The translations under genes and the position numbers were made by a program. Below the pieces are notes generated by a model. The model had not been told where the DNA came from. It searched no databases and saw only the letters and a list, made by a program, of their open reading frames with translations. From UBA11574 sp963752565 (lineage in GTDB: Bacteria > Desulfobacterota > Desulfobacteria > Desulfobacterales > UBA11574), in assembly GCA_963752565.1 (NCBI GenBank), contig CAVVZC010000007.1:72696-136695 (forward strand): a stretch of 64,000 nt of DNA, in the 5' to 3' direction. This document shows, piece by piece, positions 33,191 to 42,454 of this stretch (position 1 is its first letter; each line of letters starts with the position of its first letter).

Positions 33191-34747
33191 TTAGATGCTT
33201 TCGACCAGTTTTTTAATCGCTTTGGGCAGGGTGTTCATCACGTCCGCCGCCAGATAACCGAAAGGACCTTGGTTTTTGGCCAGAGAATCGGCTGCTGCAC
33301 CGTGGAGATAGACACCGGCATGGGCGGCAAGTTCAGGTGAATGTCCCTGTGCGATAAAGCCGGCGATGACTCCGGTCAGAACGTCTCCCATACCACCGGA
33401 TGCCATTCCTGGATTGCCGGTGGGGTTAATGAAAACCCTGCCGTCTGGATGGGCGATAACCGTTCTGGCCCCCTTTAACACAACATGGACATTGAACTTT
33501 TGTGCAAAATCACGGGCACATTTGATGCGGTCTTTTTGAACGTCGGCTGCAGTTGTACTTATAAGCCGTGCCATTTCTCCGGGATGCGGCGTCAGAACGA
33601 TGGGAGTGTCGAGATCTTTCAATATGTCGGTATGACCGGCAAGGATGTTCAATCCATCCGCATCAATAACCATCGGTTTGGTGTTCTCTTGAAGCAGGTG
33701 CTGAAAAAGCGTTTTAGTTTCTGGGGCTGTGCCGATGCCGGGCCCAATGGCAAGACATTTTTTGTCGGAAAGAAGATCCATAATTCTGTTAAATGATGCT
33801 TCACCAAGAATACCTTTAGCGGTTTCAGGCAGCGGATCTGTCATGACCTCAATCACCTGAGGCTCTACAACAGGGTTTAAGCTGTCCGGGATTCCAAGGG
33901 TCACGAGGCCGGCCCCGGCCCGCATGGCTGAAGTGGCCGTCATGGCAGCTGCTCCGGTTTTGCCTGGTGAACCTGCTATGACCAGAAGATGGCCGGTGTG
34001 CCCCTTGTGGGCATCTGAAGGCCTGGGATAAAAAACAGCACGGATCAGATTCGGCGTTAACAAGTATTGCAGGGGAGCGACATCGTTTGCAATATGGGGT
34101 GGAACCCCAATATCGATAATTTTCAGATTTCCGGTATAATCAGCACCGGGAAAGAGAAAGTGACCGGTTTTGGCAAAGGCAAACGTTGCCGTGGCATCGG
34201 CTCGGACACAGGTGCCGCATGGCCGGCCTGTATCCGAGTTCAGGCCGGAAGGTATATCCACTGCAAAAACCGGTTTGTTTGATTGATTGATGAAGTCTAT
34301 CACATCTCTAAAAAATCCTTTCACATCGGATCGCAGACCGGTTCCGAGGATTGCATCAATCCAGATCGCCTCATGACGCATCGCAGTTTCATGTTCTGAA
34401 AAAGATTCTGCGTCCGGTATTTCAATAACAGGGACTTCCAGAAAGGGAAGGAGCTTGAGGTTGGCGGCAGCATCTCCCGAGACCTTTTGACGTTCTGAAA
34501 GAAGATAAACGGTAACGCTTATTTTCTTTTGAGCCAGATATCGGGCAATAACAAAACCGTCTCCACCATTGTTTCCTCGACCTGCGATCACACCAATCTT
34601 TTTATTTTCAGCACCCTTAAATTGTTCCAGAAAAAATTGGGTTGCCCCCCGACCGGCATTCTCCATCAGAATTCTGCCGGGAAGACCAAACGATTCGATG
34701 GTCGAACGATCCATCTTCTGCATTTCATTTGCGGTTACAAGATACAT
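33191..34747 (-). CDS. nnrD: Bifunctional NAD(P)H-hydrate epimerase/dehydratase
   Basis: About 518 residues from the ATG after GGGAGAGGAAA; the upstream ATG at 34777 is less good. It repairs damaged hydrated NADH/NADPH. The N-terminal YjeF_N epimerase domain (about 1-215) has GVIAGRGNNGGDGFVIARYL and VFAVDIPSGLNSDTG. The C-terminal ADP/ATP-dependent dehydratase domain (about 225-515) has HKGHTGHLLVIAGSPGKTGA, VLTPHPGEMARL and the nucleotide-site NPTGNPGMASGGMGDVLTG. It lies between pdxJ and tsaE on the same strand. Confidence 0.96.
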   Translation of the reverse strand: MYLVTANEMQKMDRSTIESFGLPGRILMENAGRGATQFFLEQFKGAENKKIGVIAGRGNNGGDGFVIARYLAQKKISVTVYLLSERQKVSGDAAANLKLLPFLEVPVIEIPDAESFSEHETAMRHEAIWIDAILGTGLRSDVKGFFRDVIDFINQSNKPVFAVDIPSGLNSDTGRPCGTCVRADATATFAFAKTGHFLFPGADYTGNLKIIDIGVPPHIANDVAPLQYLLTPNLIRAVFYPRPSDAHKGHTGHLLVIAGSPGKTGAAAMTATSAMRAGAGLVTLGIPDSLNPVVEPQVIEVMTDPLPETAKGILGEASFNRIMDLLSDKKCLAIGPGIGTAPETKTLFQHLLQENTKPMVIDADGLNILAGHTDILKDLDTPIVLTPHPGEMARLISTTAADVQKDRIKCARDFAQKFNVHVVLKGARTVIAHPDGRVFINPTGNPGMASGGMGDVLTGVIAGFIAQGHSPELAAHAGVYLHGAAADSLAKNQGPFGYLAADVMNTLPKAIKKLVESI

Positions 34748-34820
34748 TTTCCTCTCCCAAAAGTGCTTGCGGAGCATGCAACATATATTGATGATTTCGA
34801 ATTTTTCGACTTAATTATTG

Positions 34821-35540
34821 TTAAAGTTCTTTGATGAGTGTCAACATCTCTTTAACAGCCTTTTTGATACCCACAAGTGCCGCCCTTGAGACAATACTGT
34901 GACCGATGCTGAATTCATCGATTTCGTGGAGGCCTTTAAAAGTCTTTATTGTAGTGTAACACAGACCATGGCCGGCATTGATGCCCAATCTCAACTTGTG
35001 TGCAAATTTTACGGCGTTGACGATATCGGAAAAAGCCCGCTCTCTTTTTTGAGTTGTTTTGGCATCGCAGAATATGCCTGTATGTATCTCCACCATGGCT
35101 GCGTTTATTTGGTGGGCAACTTTAATCTGATCAGGATCAGGATCAATGAAGATACTTACAGGAATACCGCTGTCTTGAATCGTACCGACAGTTTCAGCAA
35201 TCGCATTTTTATACGAGATTAAGTCCAATCCGCCTTCGGTGGTCAACTCTTCCCGTTTTTCCGGAACCAGTGTGACAACATCAGGTTGTACTTCAAGAGC
35301 AATCCCAATCATTTCATTGTTCGAAGCCATCTCCAGTATAAGTTTTGTCTGAACAACCTTTCTCAATATCCTAAGGTCACGGTCCTGGATGTGCCGTCTA
35401 TCTTCCCTTAAGTGAACCACAATCCCGTCTGCCCCGGCCAGTTCCGCCAGAATTGCTGCTGCCACAGGATCGGGATAGCTGCTTTTTCTGGCTTCTCTCA
35501 ATGTTGCAACATGATCAACGTTTACCGCTAATCCAGCCAT
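34821..35540 (-). CDS. pdxJ: Pyridoxine 5'-phosphate synthase
   Basis: A 239-residue PdxJ TIM barrel, which condenses 1-deoxyxylulose 5-phosphate with 3-amino-2-oxopropyl phosphate to pyridoxine 5'-phosphate (DXP-dependent vitamin B6 route). Signature segments are VNVDHVATLREAR, IVVHLREDRRHI and LGINAGHGLCY, plus the C-terminal FSIGHSIVSRAA phosphate loop. A good GGAGG-type site precedes the ATG. In many related genomes acpS follows pdxJ; here nnrDE follows directly after 73 bases. Confidence 0.97.
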   Translation of the reverse strand: MAGLAVNVDHVATLREARKSSYPDPVAAAILAELAGADGIVVHLREDRRHIQDRDLRILRKVVQTKLILEMASNNEMIGIALEVQPDVVTLVPEKREELTTEGGLDLISYKNAIAETVGTIQDSGIPVSIFIDPDPDQIKVAHQINAAMVEIHTGIFCDAKTTQKRERAFSDIVNAVKFAHKLRLGINAGHGLCYTTIKTFKGLHEIDEFSIGHSIVSRAALVGIKKAVKEMLTLIKEL

Positions 35541-35772
35541 TAATAAACCTCCATTGTGTCTAAGTAAATGTATTCGTAAAGACGGTCAGGTATTTATAAC
35601 TTGGTTTGTTCATTCTATGTATGCAAACTTCAAACTTTTGGACTTCAGCTTATACGGGTTAGTGTCCAGATAAAAATACGTCGTCGTGTTTAAGAATTAG
35701 AGTACTAAGTGCCTTTGTGGCAAATATTTTTAATTCTGTAGGTATTAGGAGCCGGAAGCCCGCTCATCGGGG

Positions 35773-36210
35773 TTAAGATTTAATCAATTTCAAAATTTCG
35801 TCACTCTTTTTTCCCATCTTGTCAGCTTCCTGTTCAGACTTTTCATGATCATATCCCAATAAATGAAGAATTCCGTGCACCAGAAGCTGTGTAAAACGTT
35901 CTTCCACACTGATTTCGATACGTTTCCCCTCTTTCTCAGCGGTTTCAATGGAAATAACCACATCGCCAAGAAGTTCTGGGTTGATGTTCGAAAACGGGTC
36001 TGTGCGCATGGGGAAGGCGATAACATTTGTGGGGCCGTATCGACGAAGATATTTTTTATTGAGTATTGCGATTTGGGGATCATCAACGATCAAAATAGAA
36101 AGCTCTGCGTCATGACAGGCCAAGGCGTTTAAGATGTCTCTGGTTTTTTGTTGAATTGATGCCATCGATATCTTGTACTTCTTTTGCCTGTTGTCTATCA
36201 AAACTTTCAT
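35773..36210 (-). CDS. ybeY: Endoribonuclease YbeY
   Basis: A 145-residue metal-dependent RNase that matures 16S rRNA 3' ends and takes part in ribosome quality control. The zinc triad is complete: His112, His116 and His122 in HGILHLLGYDHEKSEQ. TNVIAFPMR and LGDVVISIETA are also typical. The ATG follows AATAGGAAAAA and lies about 100 bases inside the end of the 7TM-HD gene, an unusually long same-strand overlap. An inner ATG (36165) would shorten but not remove it. Co-transcribed with phoH and the HD gene. Confidence 0.96.
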   Translation of the reverse strand: MKVLIDNRQKKYKISMASIQQKTRDILNALACHDAELSILIVDDPQIAILNKKYLRRYGPTNVIAFPMRTDPFSNINPELLGDVVISIETAEKEGKRIEISVEERFTQLLVHGILHLLGYDHEKSEQEADKMGKKSDEILKLIKS

Positions 36211-38506
36211 TTTTTCCTATTCCGTTGGTCAAAAGTTGTTTCTCAGGATATTCAATGCGATGATGGTGTATTCCATTTAATATTTTATTGAAACTCTTTG
36301 CGATGTTATGCAGATCTTTCAGCGTTAGTTCACAATTGTCCAATTGACCGTCCGAGAAGATTTTGTTTATTATATTTTGTACCAGCCCCAGAATTCTGGC
36401 TGGTGTTGGGTTTGCAAGGGTTCTGGATGCAGCTTCAACCGCATCTGCCAGCATGACCAGCCCGGCTTCTCTGGTCTGAGGTTTTGGTCCGGGATATCTG
36501 AAATCGTCGATATTTACTCCATTTCCGCCTTTGAGCTGCTTTGCTTTTTCGTAAAAATAGCGAATAAGGCTTGTACCGTGGGATTGCCTGATGGTTTCAA
36601 TGATGGTAGAACCCAGTTTGTTTTGCTTGGCTATCTCCACGCCGTCTTTAATGTGAGCGATGAGGATAAGACTTGACATGGAGGGTGCAAGTTTGTCGTG
36701 TCTATTCACTCCATCAGCCTGGTTTTCAATAAAATACAATGGCTTTTTGATCTTGCCGATATCGTGAAAATAACCACAAACCTTTGCAAGTGACGGATTG
36801 GCACCGATTTCAGATGCCGCAGCTTCAACCATGGTTCCGACAATGACCGAATGATGATACGTTCCCGGCGCTTCCAGCATAAGTCTTCGAAGGATCGGTT
36901 GATCGAGGTTTGCAAGTTCTAGAAGTTTAATGTCTGTGGTATAGTCAAATGCAATTTCAACCAGCGGTGCGATGCCGGCTGTAACGATTCCTGCCCCGAC
37001 CCCCCCTGAAAACGCAAACCCCCAATCCCACAAGAGTTTAAAGATTGTGGAGCCTCCTATATAAACGTCGACAACCGTAACGAGGATAACATTCAACAAG
37101 CCGAGTTTTAACCCGGCCTTTATAAAGACTTTGCGCTCCCGACAATTCTGCATCCAGTATGCCGCCATCAGACTGTTAAGAAGAAAGTAGATGAAAATAT
37201 CGAATCTGTTTTTGAATATAATCGCTGTGCCGATTGCAATTAGCATGGCAATGGGAATGGCCAATTCAATGCCCAAAAATAGACATGTGGTCATGGCACC
37301 TGCGGCAAGGGGAATACCATAAGAGATTGAATCTGCGGATATTGAAAAGGGTGTATAACGAGACACGGAATCGGCTAAAGACTCCGATATGCTGGAGATA
37401 AAGAAAAAAGTGATGAGTACGCTGGCCAAAAAGAGCAGGTTCTTGGTGTTGTTGAGATTGGGTCGATTGTGAATGCAAAGGGCATAAATGGTCATGAGGA
37501 TGCACAGAATGAAAAGCGCTGACCCAATGCAGTTTGTTAAAACTTTCTCATTCTTTACGACTTCTTGAAAGATCTTGAGTTTTAGAAGCTGGTCTTTGGT
37601 TACACGCTCACCCTCGCGCAAAAGCATCTCACCTGCTTTTATCTTGTAAAATATCGGTTTAACTTCCGAATAGGCCTCTTTTTTCCGTTCTTCGGTTTCA
37701 CTTCTGTTTAGCGTTATATTGGGCTGAATTAGTCTTTGAGCGAAATCTACCATCAAATTTCGAAGATCGTGGTCCTTGTTTTGAAGAATGGGGTGGCCGA
37801 TTATTTTGACCATGGTTTTTGCCTGATCAAGACCGTAAAAGTGCTTTAAATTATAAACAAGCATTTCATTTTTTGTTTTGATATCGCTTAAAATTATGCC
37901 TCTATCGGTTTCTTTCAGAAGAATCTCTTTATTTGCAACCACCCCATTATCGTATATTTCTTTTAAAATAGTGGAAATAAGATTTGAAATATCACTGGAG
38001 AAGGCTTCCAGTTCGAGGATTTTATAATCCGCGTCGCTGACTGAAAGGCCGATCTTTTCCTCAAAGTCGGCCTTTTTTTGCCAGATAAGGTTATGTGCTG
38101 TTAATATTTGTTCTTCATCTTCGGATGAGGATGTTTCCGTTTTGTTAAGGCTATCAATGCTTTTTATAGTTTCAAGCGTTACACGAAGATCATCAAAGGC
38201 TTTTTTTATTTTTTGATTGGATTTTGTGGAAATGTTTACATCATGATCGTACACCGTCAATACATTTTCTACGGCCTGTTTTCGGCTGGCTTCTGTGGCA
38301 TCTTTGTCTTCGATTAAAAAATTTTTTGCGGCCTTAATATCCCTCGTTACAACATCCCCAAGTTTGTAGGAATGTTTTTTGATAACGAGATTTGGATACA
38401 GCAAAATTGTAAAAATTATTGTAACAGCAACTAGAAGGGCCCATCGGACACTATCACTGTTGTCAATAAGTCTGTTAAAAGATATTTGAGTTTTTACAAT
38501 GCTCAT
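36110..38506 (-). CDS. 7TM-HD receptor-like phosphohydrolase (PgpH family)
   Basis: A 798-residue PgpH-type protein. One membrane helix near residues 22-42 is followed by a large extracytoplasmic 7TMR-HDED domain (about 55-320, with KAAKNFLIEDKDATEASRKQ), seven membrane helices (about 325-500), and a cytoplasmic HDIG domain (PGTYHHSVIVGTMVEAAASE, then YFHDIGKIKKP, about 540-700). PgpH enzymes hydrolyse cyclic di-AMP to pApA and AMP. Whether this organism makes c-di-AMP cannot be seen here. Gene order phoH / HD / ybeY is a classic conserved string. The C-terminal 35 codons overlap ybeY. Confidence 0.95.
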   Translation of the reverse strand: MSIVKTQISFNRLIDNSDSVRWALLVAVTIIFTILLYPNLVIKKHSYKLGDVVTRDIKAAKNFLIEDKDATEASRKQAVENVLTVYDHDVNISTKSNQKIKKAFDDLRVTLETIKSIDSLNKTETSSSEDEEQILTAHNLIWQKKADFEEKIGLSVSDADYKILELEAFSSDISNLISTILKEIYDNGVVANKEILLKETDRGIILSDIKTKNEMLVYNLKHFYGLDQAKTMVKIIGHPILQNKDHDLRNLMVDFAQRLIQPNITLNRSETEERKKEAYSEVKPIFYKIKAGEMLLREGERVTKDQLLKLKIFQEVVKNEKVLTNCIGSALFILCILMTIYALCIHNRPNLNNTKNLLFLASVLITFFFISSISESLADSVSRYTPFSISADSISYGIPLAAGAMTTCLFLGIELAIPIAMLIAIGTAIIFKNRFDIFIYFLLNSLMAAYWMQNCRERKVFIKAGLKLGLLNVILVTVVDVYIGGSTIFKLLWDWGFAFSGGVGAGIVTAGIAPLVEIAFDYTTDIKLLELANLDQPILRRLMLEAPGTYHHSVIVGTMVEAAASEIGANPSLAKVCGYFHDIGKIKKPLYFIENQADGVNRHDKLAPSMSSLILIAHIKDGVEIAKQNKLGSTIIETIRQSHGTSLIRYFYEKAKQLKGGNGVNIDDFRYPGPKPQTREAGLVMLADAVEAASRTLANPTPARILGLVQNIINKIFSDGQLDNCELTLKDLHNIAKSFNKILNGIHHHRIEYPEKQLLTNGIGKNESFDRQQAKEVQDIDGINSTKNQRHLKRLGLS

Positions 38507-38646
38507 TGTACTAAAAAGTAACTTAGTTACTCGGCATAACCCTTACCAATGGAAATGTTACCGAAGCCTTCCCACAAGTTTAATCTCAAAGTCAGCATAC
38601 CAGTAAAAAATGTCGAGTAGGATTTGTACTCCTTAATGACATAACG

Positions 38647-39627
38647 TTATTTTATTTTTTGGGCATCCAGATCTTCATATGCTTTAATGATTTTTTGGAC
38701 CAATCCATGCCGTACGACATCTTTTTTTGAAAAAAAGATGAATTTTATTCCTTCTACTCCCTGCAATATATCCTTAACTTCAATGAGGCCGGAAGGTTTA
38801 TCCACAGGAAGATCAATCTGAGTAATGTCACCGGTGATAACTGCTTTTGAGCTGAATCCAATCCTTGTCAGAAACATCTTCATCTGTTCAGACGTCGTAT
38901 TTTGAGCTTCATCTAAAATGACAAAAGAATCATTTAATGTTCGTCCGCGCATGAAAGCCAAAGGTGCAACTTCGATAACGCCTTGTTCTATCAGGTTGGA
39001 TACCTTTTCAAACTGCATCATATCGTGGAGCGCGTCGTAAAGTGGTCGGAGATAGGGATCTACTTTTTGGGCCAGATCTCCGGGTAAAAATCCCAGCGCT
39101 TCACCTGCCTCCACAGCGGGCCTTGTAAGGATGATGCGATTCACCTTTCCCTTTGCAAATGCTGCAACCGCCATGGCCATGGCAAGATACGTTTTACCTG
39201 TTCCTGCCGGTCCTATTCCGAAAACCATGTCTGAACTTCGGATGGCATCTATGTATTCCTTTTGAGCTTGGCTTTTGGGTATTACGGGGCGTTTTTTGGA
39301 AGTGATGTAAACCGTATCCAAGAAAATATCTTTAAGTTTAATGCGGTCGTCACCACTCAAAATTCTGACTGCATATTCGACATCATTTGGATAGATGGGA
39401 TAACCATCTTTTAGCAGTCCATAAAGTTGTTTGAGTATCTTTTTCGCCAGGTTTTCAGCAATGCTGTCTCCCTGGATGAATATCGTATTACCTCTTGCGT
39501 GAATGGAGACATCTGTTAATTCTGCAATTTTTTGTAGGTTGCTGTTATATTCGCCGAAAAGTTGACTTGCCAGATTAATATCTGAAAAAATCAATCTGGT
39601 TTTATTATTTTCGGAAATTACGTCCAT
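38647..39627 (-). CDS. PhoH-family ATPase
   Basis: A 326-residue PhoH/PhoL-type P-loop ATPase. Residues 1-100 form the N-terminal KH-like region. Walker A is GIGPAGTGKTYLAMA, and Walker B is SFVILDEAQNTTSEQMKMFL. The motif MRGRTLNDSFVILDEAQ and TGDITQIDLP are diagnostic. PhoH proteins are linked to RNA handling together with YbeY, which lies two genes downstream here. It is first in the phoH / HD / ybeY string and is divergent from cvpA. Confidence 0.95.
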   Translation of the reverse strand: MDVISENNKTRLIFSDINLASQLFGEYNSNLQKIAELTDVSIHARGNTIFIQGDSIAENLAKKILKQLYGLLKDGYPIYPNDVEYAVRILSGDDRIKLKDIFLDTVYITSKKRPVIPKSQAQKEYIDAIRSSDMVFGIGPAGTGKTYLAMAMAVAAFAKGKVNRIILTRPAVEAGEALGFLPGDLAQKVDPYLRPLYDALHDMMQFEKVSNLIEQGVIEVAPLAFMRGRTLNDSFVILDEAQNTTSEQMKMFLTRIGFSSKAVITGDITQIDLPVDKPSGLIEVKDILQGVEGIKFIFFSKKDVVRHGLVQKIIKAYEDLDAQKIK

Positions 39628-39975
39628 TTTTCAGGGTTGAGCAGATGCTCTGATTCGTTTTAAAGGTCTTGTAGGAATCTCTATACGCTATGTAATATTG
39701 ATGAATTCATAAAAAGTCAATTCCATAATTTAATACACGTGGACAAAAGAAAATTTCTTGACTCAAAATATCTGCTTTGTTAGTTTTCAGCAATACATAT
39801 TTCAGCAATCACATCTTTTTGATATTGATGATATTTTTGCTAATTTCGACAATAATTTGGTTTTGCTCGATATCGCACCGAAAGGAATTTTTTAAGCGCT
39901 CATGGTATATGACGCTTTTTAAGAAATCTTATTTGCAAAACCATAGCATCCTAAGCGATGCTAAATGGGAGTACC
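39628..39975. other. Divergent promoter region phoH / cvpA
   Basis: This 348-base AT-rich stretch serves genes reading outwards on both sides. A + strand frame open from 39777 overlaps the cvpA start but lacks a ribosome site and looks like chance. Nothing else seen. Confidence 0.4.
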
Positions 39976-40500
39976 ATGAATTTTTTTGATATCATCACCA
40001 TTATGATTTTGGCTTATTGTATCATAAGAGGTGTTTTCAGAGGTCTATTAAAGGAATTGTCTTCTATCATCGGCGTGTTTGGCGGATTCTATGCTGCTTT
40101 TACCTATTATATGGTGGTTGCAAAACCCCTATCAAAATGGATTTCCAATACCGGATACCTCAATATATTGAGTTTCCTCATTATATTTGGTGTCGTTTTT
40201 CTAATTATCAGCATATTGGGTGTGATTATCAATTACCTGCTTAAACTGGCTTTATTGGGCTGGATGGATCGTTTTTCCGGTGCCTTATTCGGCGCATTGA
40301 AAGGACTGCTTATTGTTTCAGTGTTGTTAATTGCGCTCACCGCCTTTCTTCCAAAAGGCTCACCTTTCATTAAAGATTCCCTACTTTCTCCCCATATAAC
40401 GCTAATCTCAGAAAAAATGGCCAAGGTTGTTTCCAAAGATATGAAGCACGATTTTATGGCCAAGATATCGGAATTAAAAAAGATCTGGAAAAAACATTAA
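39976..40500 (+). CDS. CvpA-family membrane protein
   Basis: About 174 residues starting at MNFFDIITIMILAYCIIRGV after a GGGAGTACC site. It has four membrane helices and the family's opening DII...L....RG..RGL...L. CvpA was named for colicin V production, but its homologues affect cell-envelope and bile-salt resistance; the molecular role is unknown. It is followed by mazG on the same strand after 141 bases. Confidence 0.9.
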   Translation: MNFFDIITIMILAYCIIRGVFRGLLKELSSIIGVFGGFYAAFTYYMVVAKPLSKWISNTGYLNILSFLIIFGVVFLIISILGVIINYLLKLALLGWMDRFSGALFGALKGLLIVSVLLIALTAFLPKGSPFIKDSLLSPHITLISEKMAKVVSKDMKHDFMAKISELKKIWKKH

Positions 40501-40641
40501 TCATTGACCCAAGTTTCGCACCCTTAATTTTAAGCAACGCCAAAACAGTGCGGCGGGCCGGAAAATTTTTTAATGTAAAATTATGTAAATGAGAGGGTTA
40601 AACAGATAAAAGCCGCATGAGCCCATATAGGGAAAACTGAA

Positions 40642-41433
40642 ATGGAAATTGAAGCCATTATCGATTTGATAGAGACGTTAAGGGGGGAAAAGGGTTGTCC
40701 CTGGGACAAGAAGCAAACACCGCAAACCATTCTGGCGTATCTGTTGGAAGAAACATACGAACTCATGGATGCAGTTGAATCCGGCGATCCGGCGGAAGTC
40801 TGTGGAGAACTTGGGGATGTATTGTTTCATATATTTTTTCTTGTAAGTCTTTTCCGGGAGATGGGTCAATTTGGTATCAAGGATGTTGTCGATCTAAACG
40901 TAAAGAAAATGATTCACCGCCACCCCCATGTTTTTGGCAATGACAACGTCGACAGTGCAAATGAAGTCAGAAAACGGTGGTATAGAATTAAAATGGAAGA
41001 AAAAGACCTTTCTTCGGAGACGTCAATTCTGGACTCCATCCCTTCAAATCTTCCGGCCTTGATGCGTGCTTACAGAATTTCCGACCGGGCAGCCAGAACA
41101 GGATTTGACTGGGAAGATATATCCGGTGTTATGAAAAAGGTCGAAGAAGAATGGTCTGAGCTAAAAACGGTGTTGAAAAAACAAAAACAATCTCCAGAAG
41201 ATCATACCCGGGTGGCGCTGGAATTTGGTGACGTTCTCTTTACACTCGTAAATGTAGCCCGGTTTGCAAATATCCATCCTGAAACCGCGTTGAGAGATTC
41301 CACTAAAAAGTTTGAAAGGCGCTTTAGGTATATGGAAAAGCGAATTTCAAAGGGACAAAAAGATATACGATCGGTTTCTCAAGAGGAGAAGGATGTTTTG
41401 TGGGAGGAGGCTAAAGACAGTATCGATTTTTGA
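40642..41433 (+). CDS. mazG: Nucleoside triphosphate pyrophosphohydrolase MazG
   Basis: A 263-residue two-domain MazG, which hydrolyses (d)NTPs to NMP plus pyrophosphate and helps remove damaged nucleotides. Domain 1 has GCPWDKKQT, LLEETYELMDAVESGD and ELGDVLFHIFF; domain 2 has VEEEWSELK and EFGDVLFTLVNVARF. Both EExxE metal motifs are present. Its stop codon is followed immediately by a histidine-kinase relic in another frame, so the original downstream neighbour has been replaced. Confidence 0.95.
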   Translation: MEIEAIIDLIETLRGEKGCPWDKKQTPQTILAYLLEETYELMDAVESGDPAEVCGELGDVLFHIFFLVSLFREMGQFGIKDVVDLNVKKMIHRHPHVFGNDNVDSANEVRKRWYRIKMEEKDLSSETSILDSIPSNLPALMRAYRISDRAARTGFDWEDISGVMKKVEEEWSELKTVLKKQKQSPEDHTRVALEFGDVLFTLVNVARFANIHPETALRDSTKKFERRFRYMEKRISKGQKDIRSVSQEEKDVLWEEAKDSIDF

Positions 41434-41595
41434 GAGACTCTACCGGGTCGATAAGGCCCGAAGCCATCAGCTTGTCGGTAAGGGCCTTTTCCTTGGCATT
41501 GTCAAGCACATCGCCCATGCCCACTGCGGCCGTGTCTTCGTTGATAGCATCCCTGGGGAAGGAAGCACCTGCTCTATGTATCCTGAGACCTTTGA
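41430..41595 (+). pseudogene. Relic of a histidine kinase ATPase domain C-terminus
   Basis: In the frame open from 41312, codons after mazG read ERLYRVDKARSHQLVGKGLF, then LGIVKHIAHAHCGRVFVDSI and PGEGSTCSMYP. This is the F-box/G2-box end of a PhoR-like HATPase domain. The canonical form is FYRVDKARSRE.GGTGLGLAIVKHI...HGG...V.S..G.GSTF. The key G2 glycines are mutated (GKGLFLG for GTGLGLA), so the piece is decayed as well as truncated. No upstream kinase sequence remains. Confidence 0.75.
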
Positions 41596-41747
41596 AAAAT
41601 GTTCAATTTTATTCAAGACCAAGGCAGGAGAAAATTTTAACCACAGACATACATTAAGTATTTCGAGGATTAAAATTTGAGCCTAACGCCGGGATTGGGC
41701 AAAAGGGGGCGTTTTTCAAAGGTCTCATCCTCCGATGAAAACATCAT

Positions 41748-42365
41748 CTATGTTGTGAGGTCCGACACACTTTTGACCTTGAAGAAAACGGTCTTGCCTT
41801 CTTTTTCAATCATCCGGATGTGTTGCAGCGCTTTTCTAACTGTTTTTAAATGAACGGTCATTGTCAATTCGCTCCTTAATTGACGACATATTTTTGCATT
41901 GAATTTTTTTCGATAATAGGGTGCCGTGTCGCCGGTGGGTTTGATGGTAAAATCTTGGACCTTATCTTCAAAAGCGGTTTCAAAAGCAATGGCCATCATT
42001 ATTTCATCTAAATTCCAGATCTCTTTTTTCCCCTTGTTCCTGTAGTCGATGTCCACGAAAAATCCCACCTCATGTTTAGATCGAAGATCCTTTAACGGTA
42101 GAAGATCCGTTTCGAAACGTTTTCGAAATAAAGTGGAAAAAGGCAATCCGATGAGTGGCGATCGGAACGCCGACCCCAGCATGATGGATTTTGAAAGATC
42201 GAAGTCGAGATAGGCGATTTGCTTTAACGAATTTAGATCAAACACATCGATCAGACATTTTCCTCTCAGAGTGAATACCAGGTCAACCGATACGGTTGAA
42301 TGAAGGGCAAACCCCACCTGTTTTAAATCCCGATAATTAAAAATAAGCCATTTGGAGTTGTTCAT
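41748..42365 (-). CDS. Hypothetical protein, 205 aa
   Basis: I do not recognise this protein. It is soluble, with no signal. The N-terminal third is beta-rich (VSVDLVFTLRGKCLIDVFDL), the middle has a LFRKRFETDLLPLKDLRSK basic stretch, and the last third is helical and basic. It lies 89 bases after pirin on the same strand, so it could be the third gene of the regulator-pirin string. The ORF length, and a start codon close behind the pirin gene, support it as real. Confidence 0.65.
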   Translation of the reverse strand: MNNSKWLIFNYRDLKQVGFALHSTVSVDLVFTLRGKCLIDVFDLNSLKQIAYLDFDLSKSIMLGSAFRSPLIGLPFSTLFRKRFETDLLPLKDLRSKHEVGFFVDIDYRNKGKKEIWNLDEIMMAIAFETAFEDKVQDFTIKPTGDTAPYYRKKFNAKICRQLRSELTMTVHLKTVRKALQHIRMIEKEGKTVFFKVKSVSDLTT

Positions 42366-42454
42366 TTAGGGTTTCAGTATAAAGGTCACTTTTTATCATG
42401 GTGCCGAAGGACAATTCGCCAAAGACATATTTTGTCTTTAAAAAATTTATGTGA

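Noticed and set aside
39777..39989. Hydrophobic + strand ORF before cvpA
   Set aside because: No ribosome site, overlaps the real cvpA start, and the AT-rich DNA explains the hydrophobic residues.
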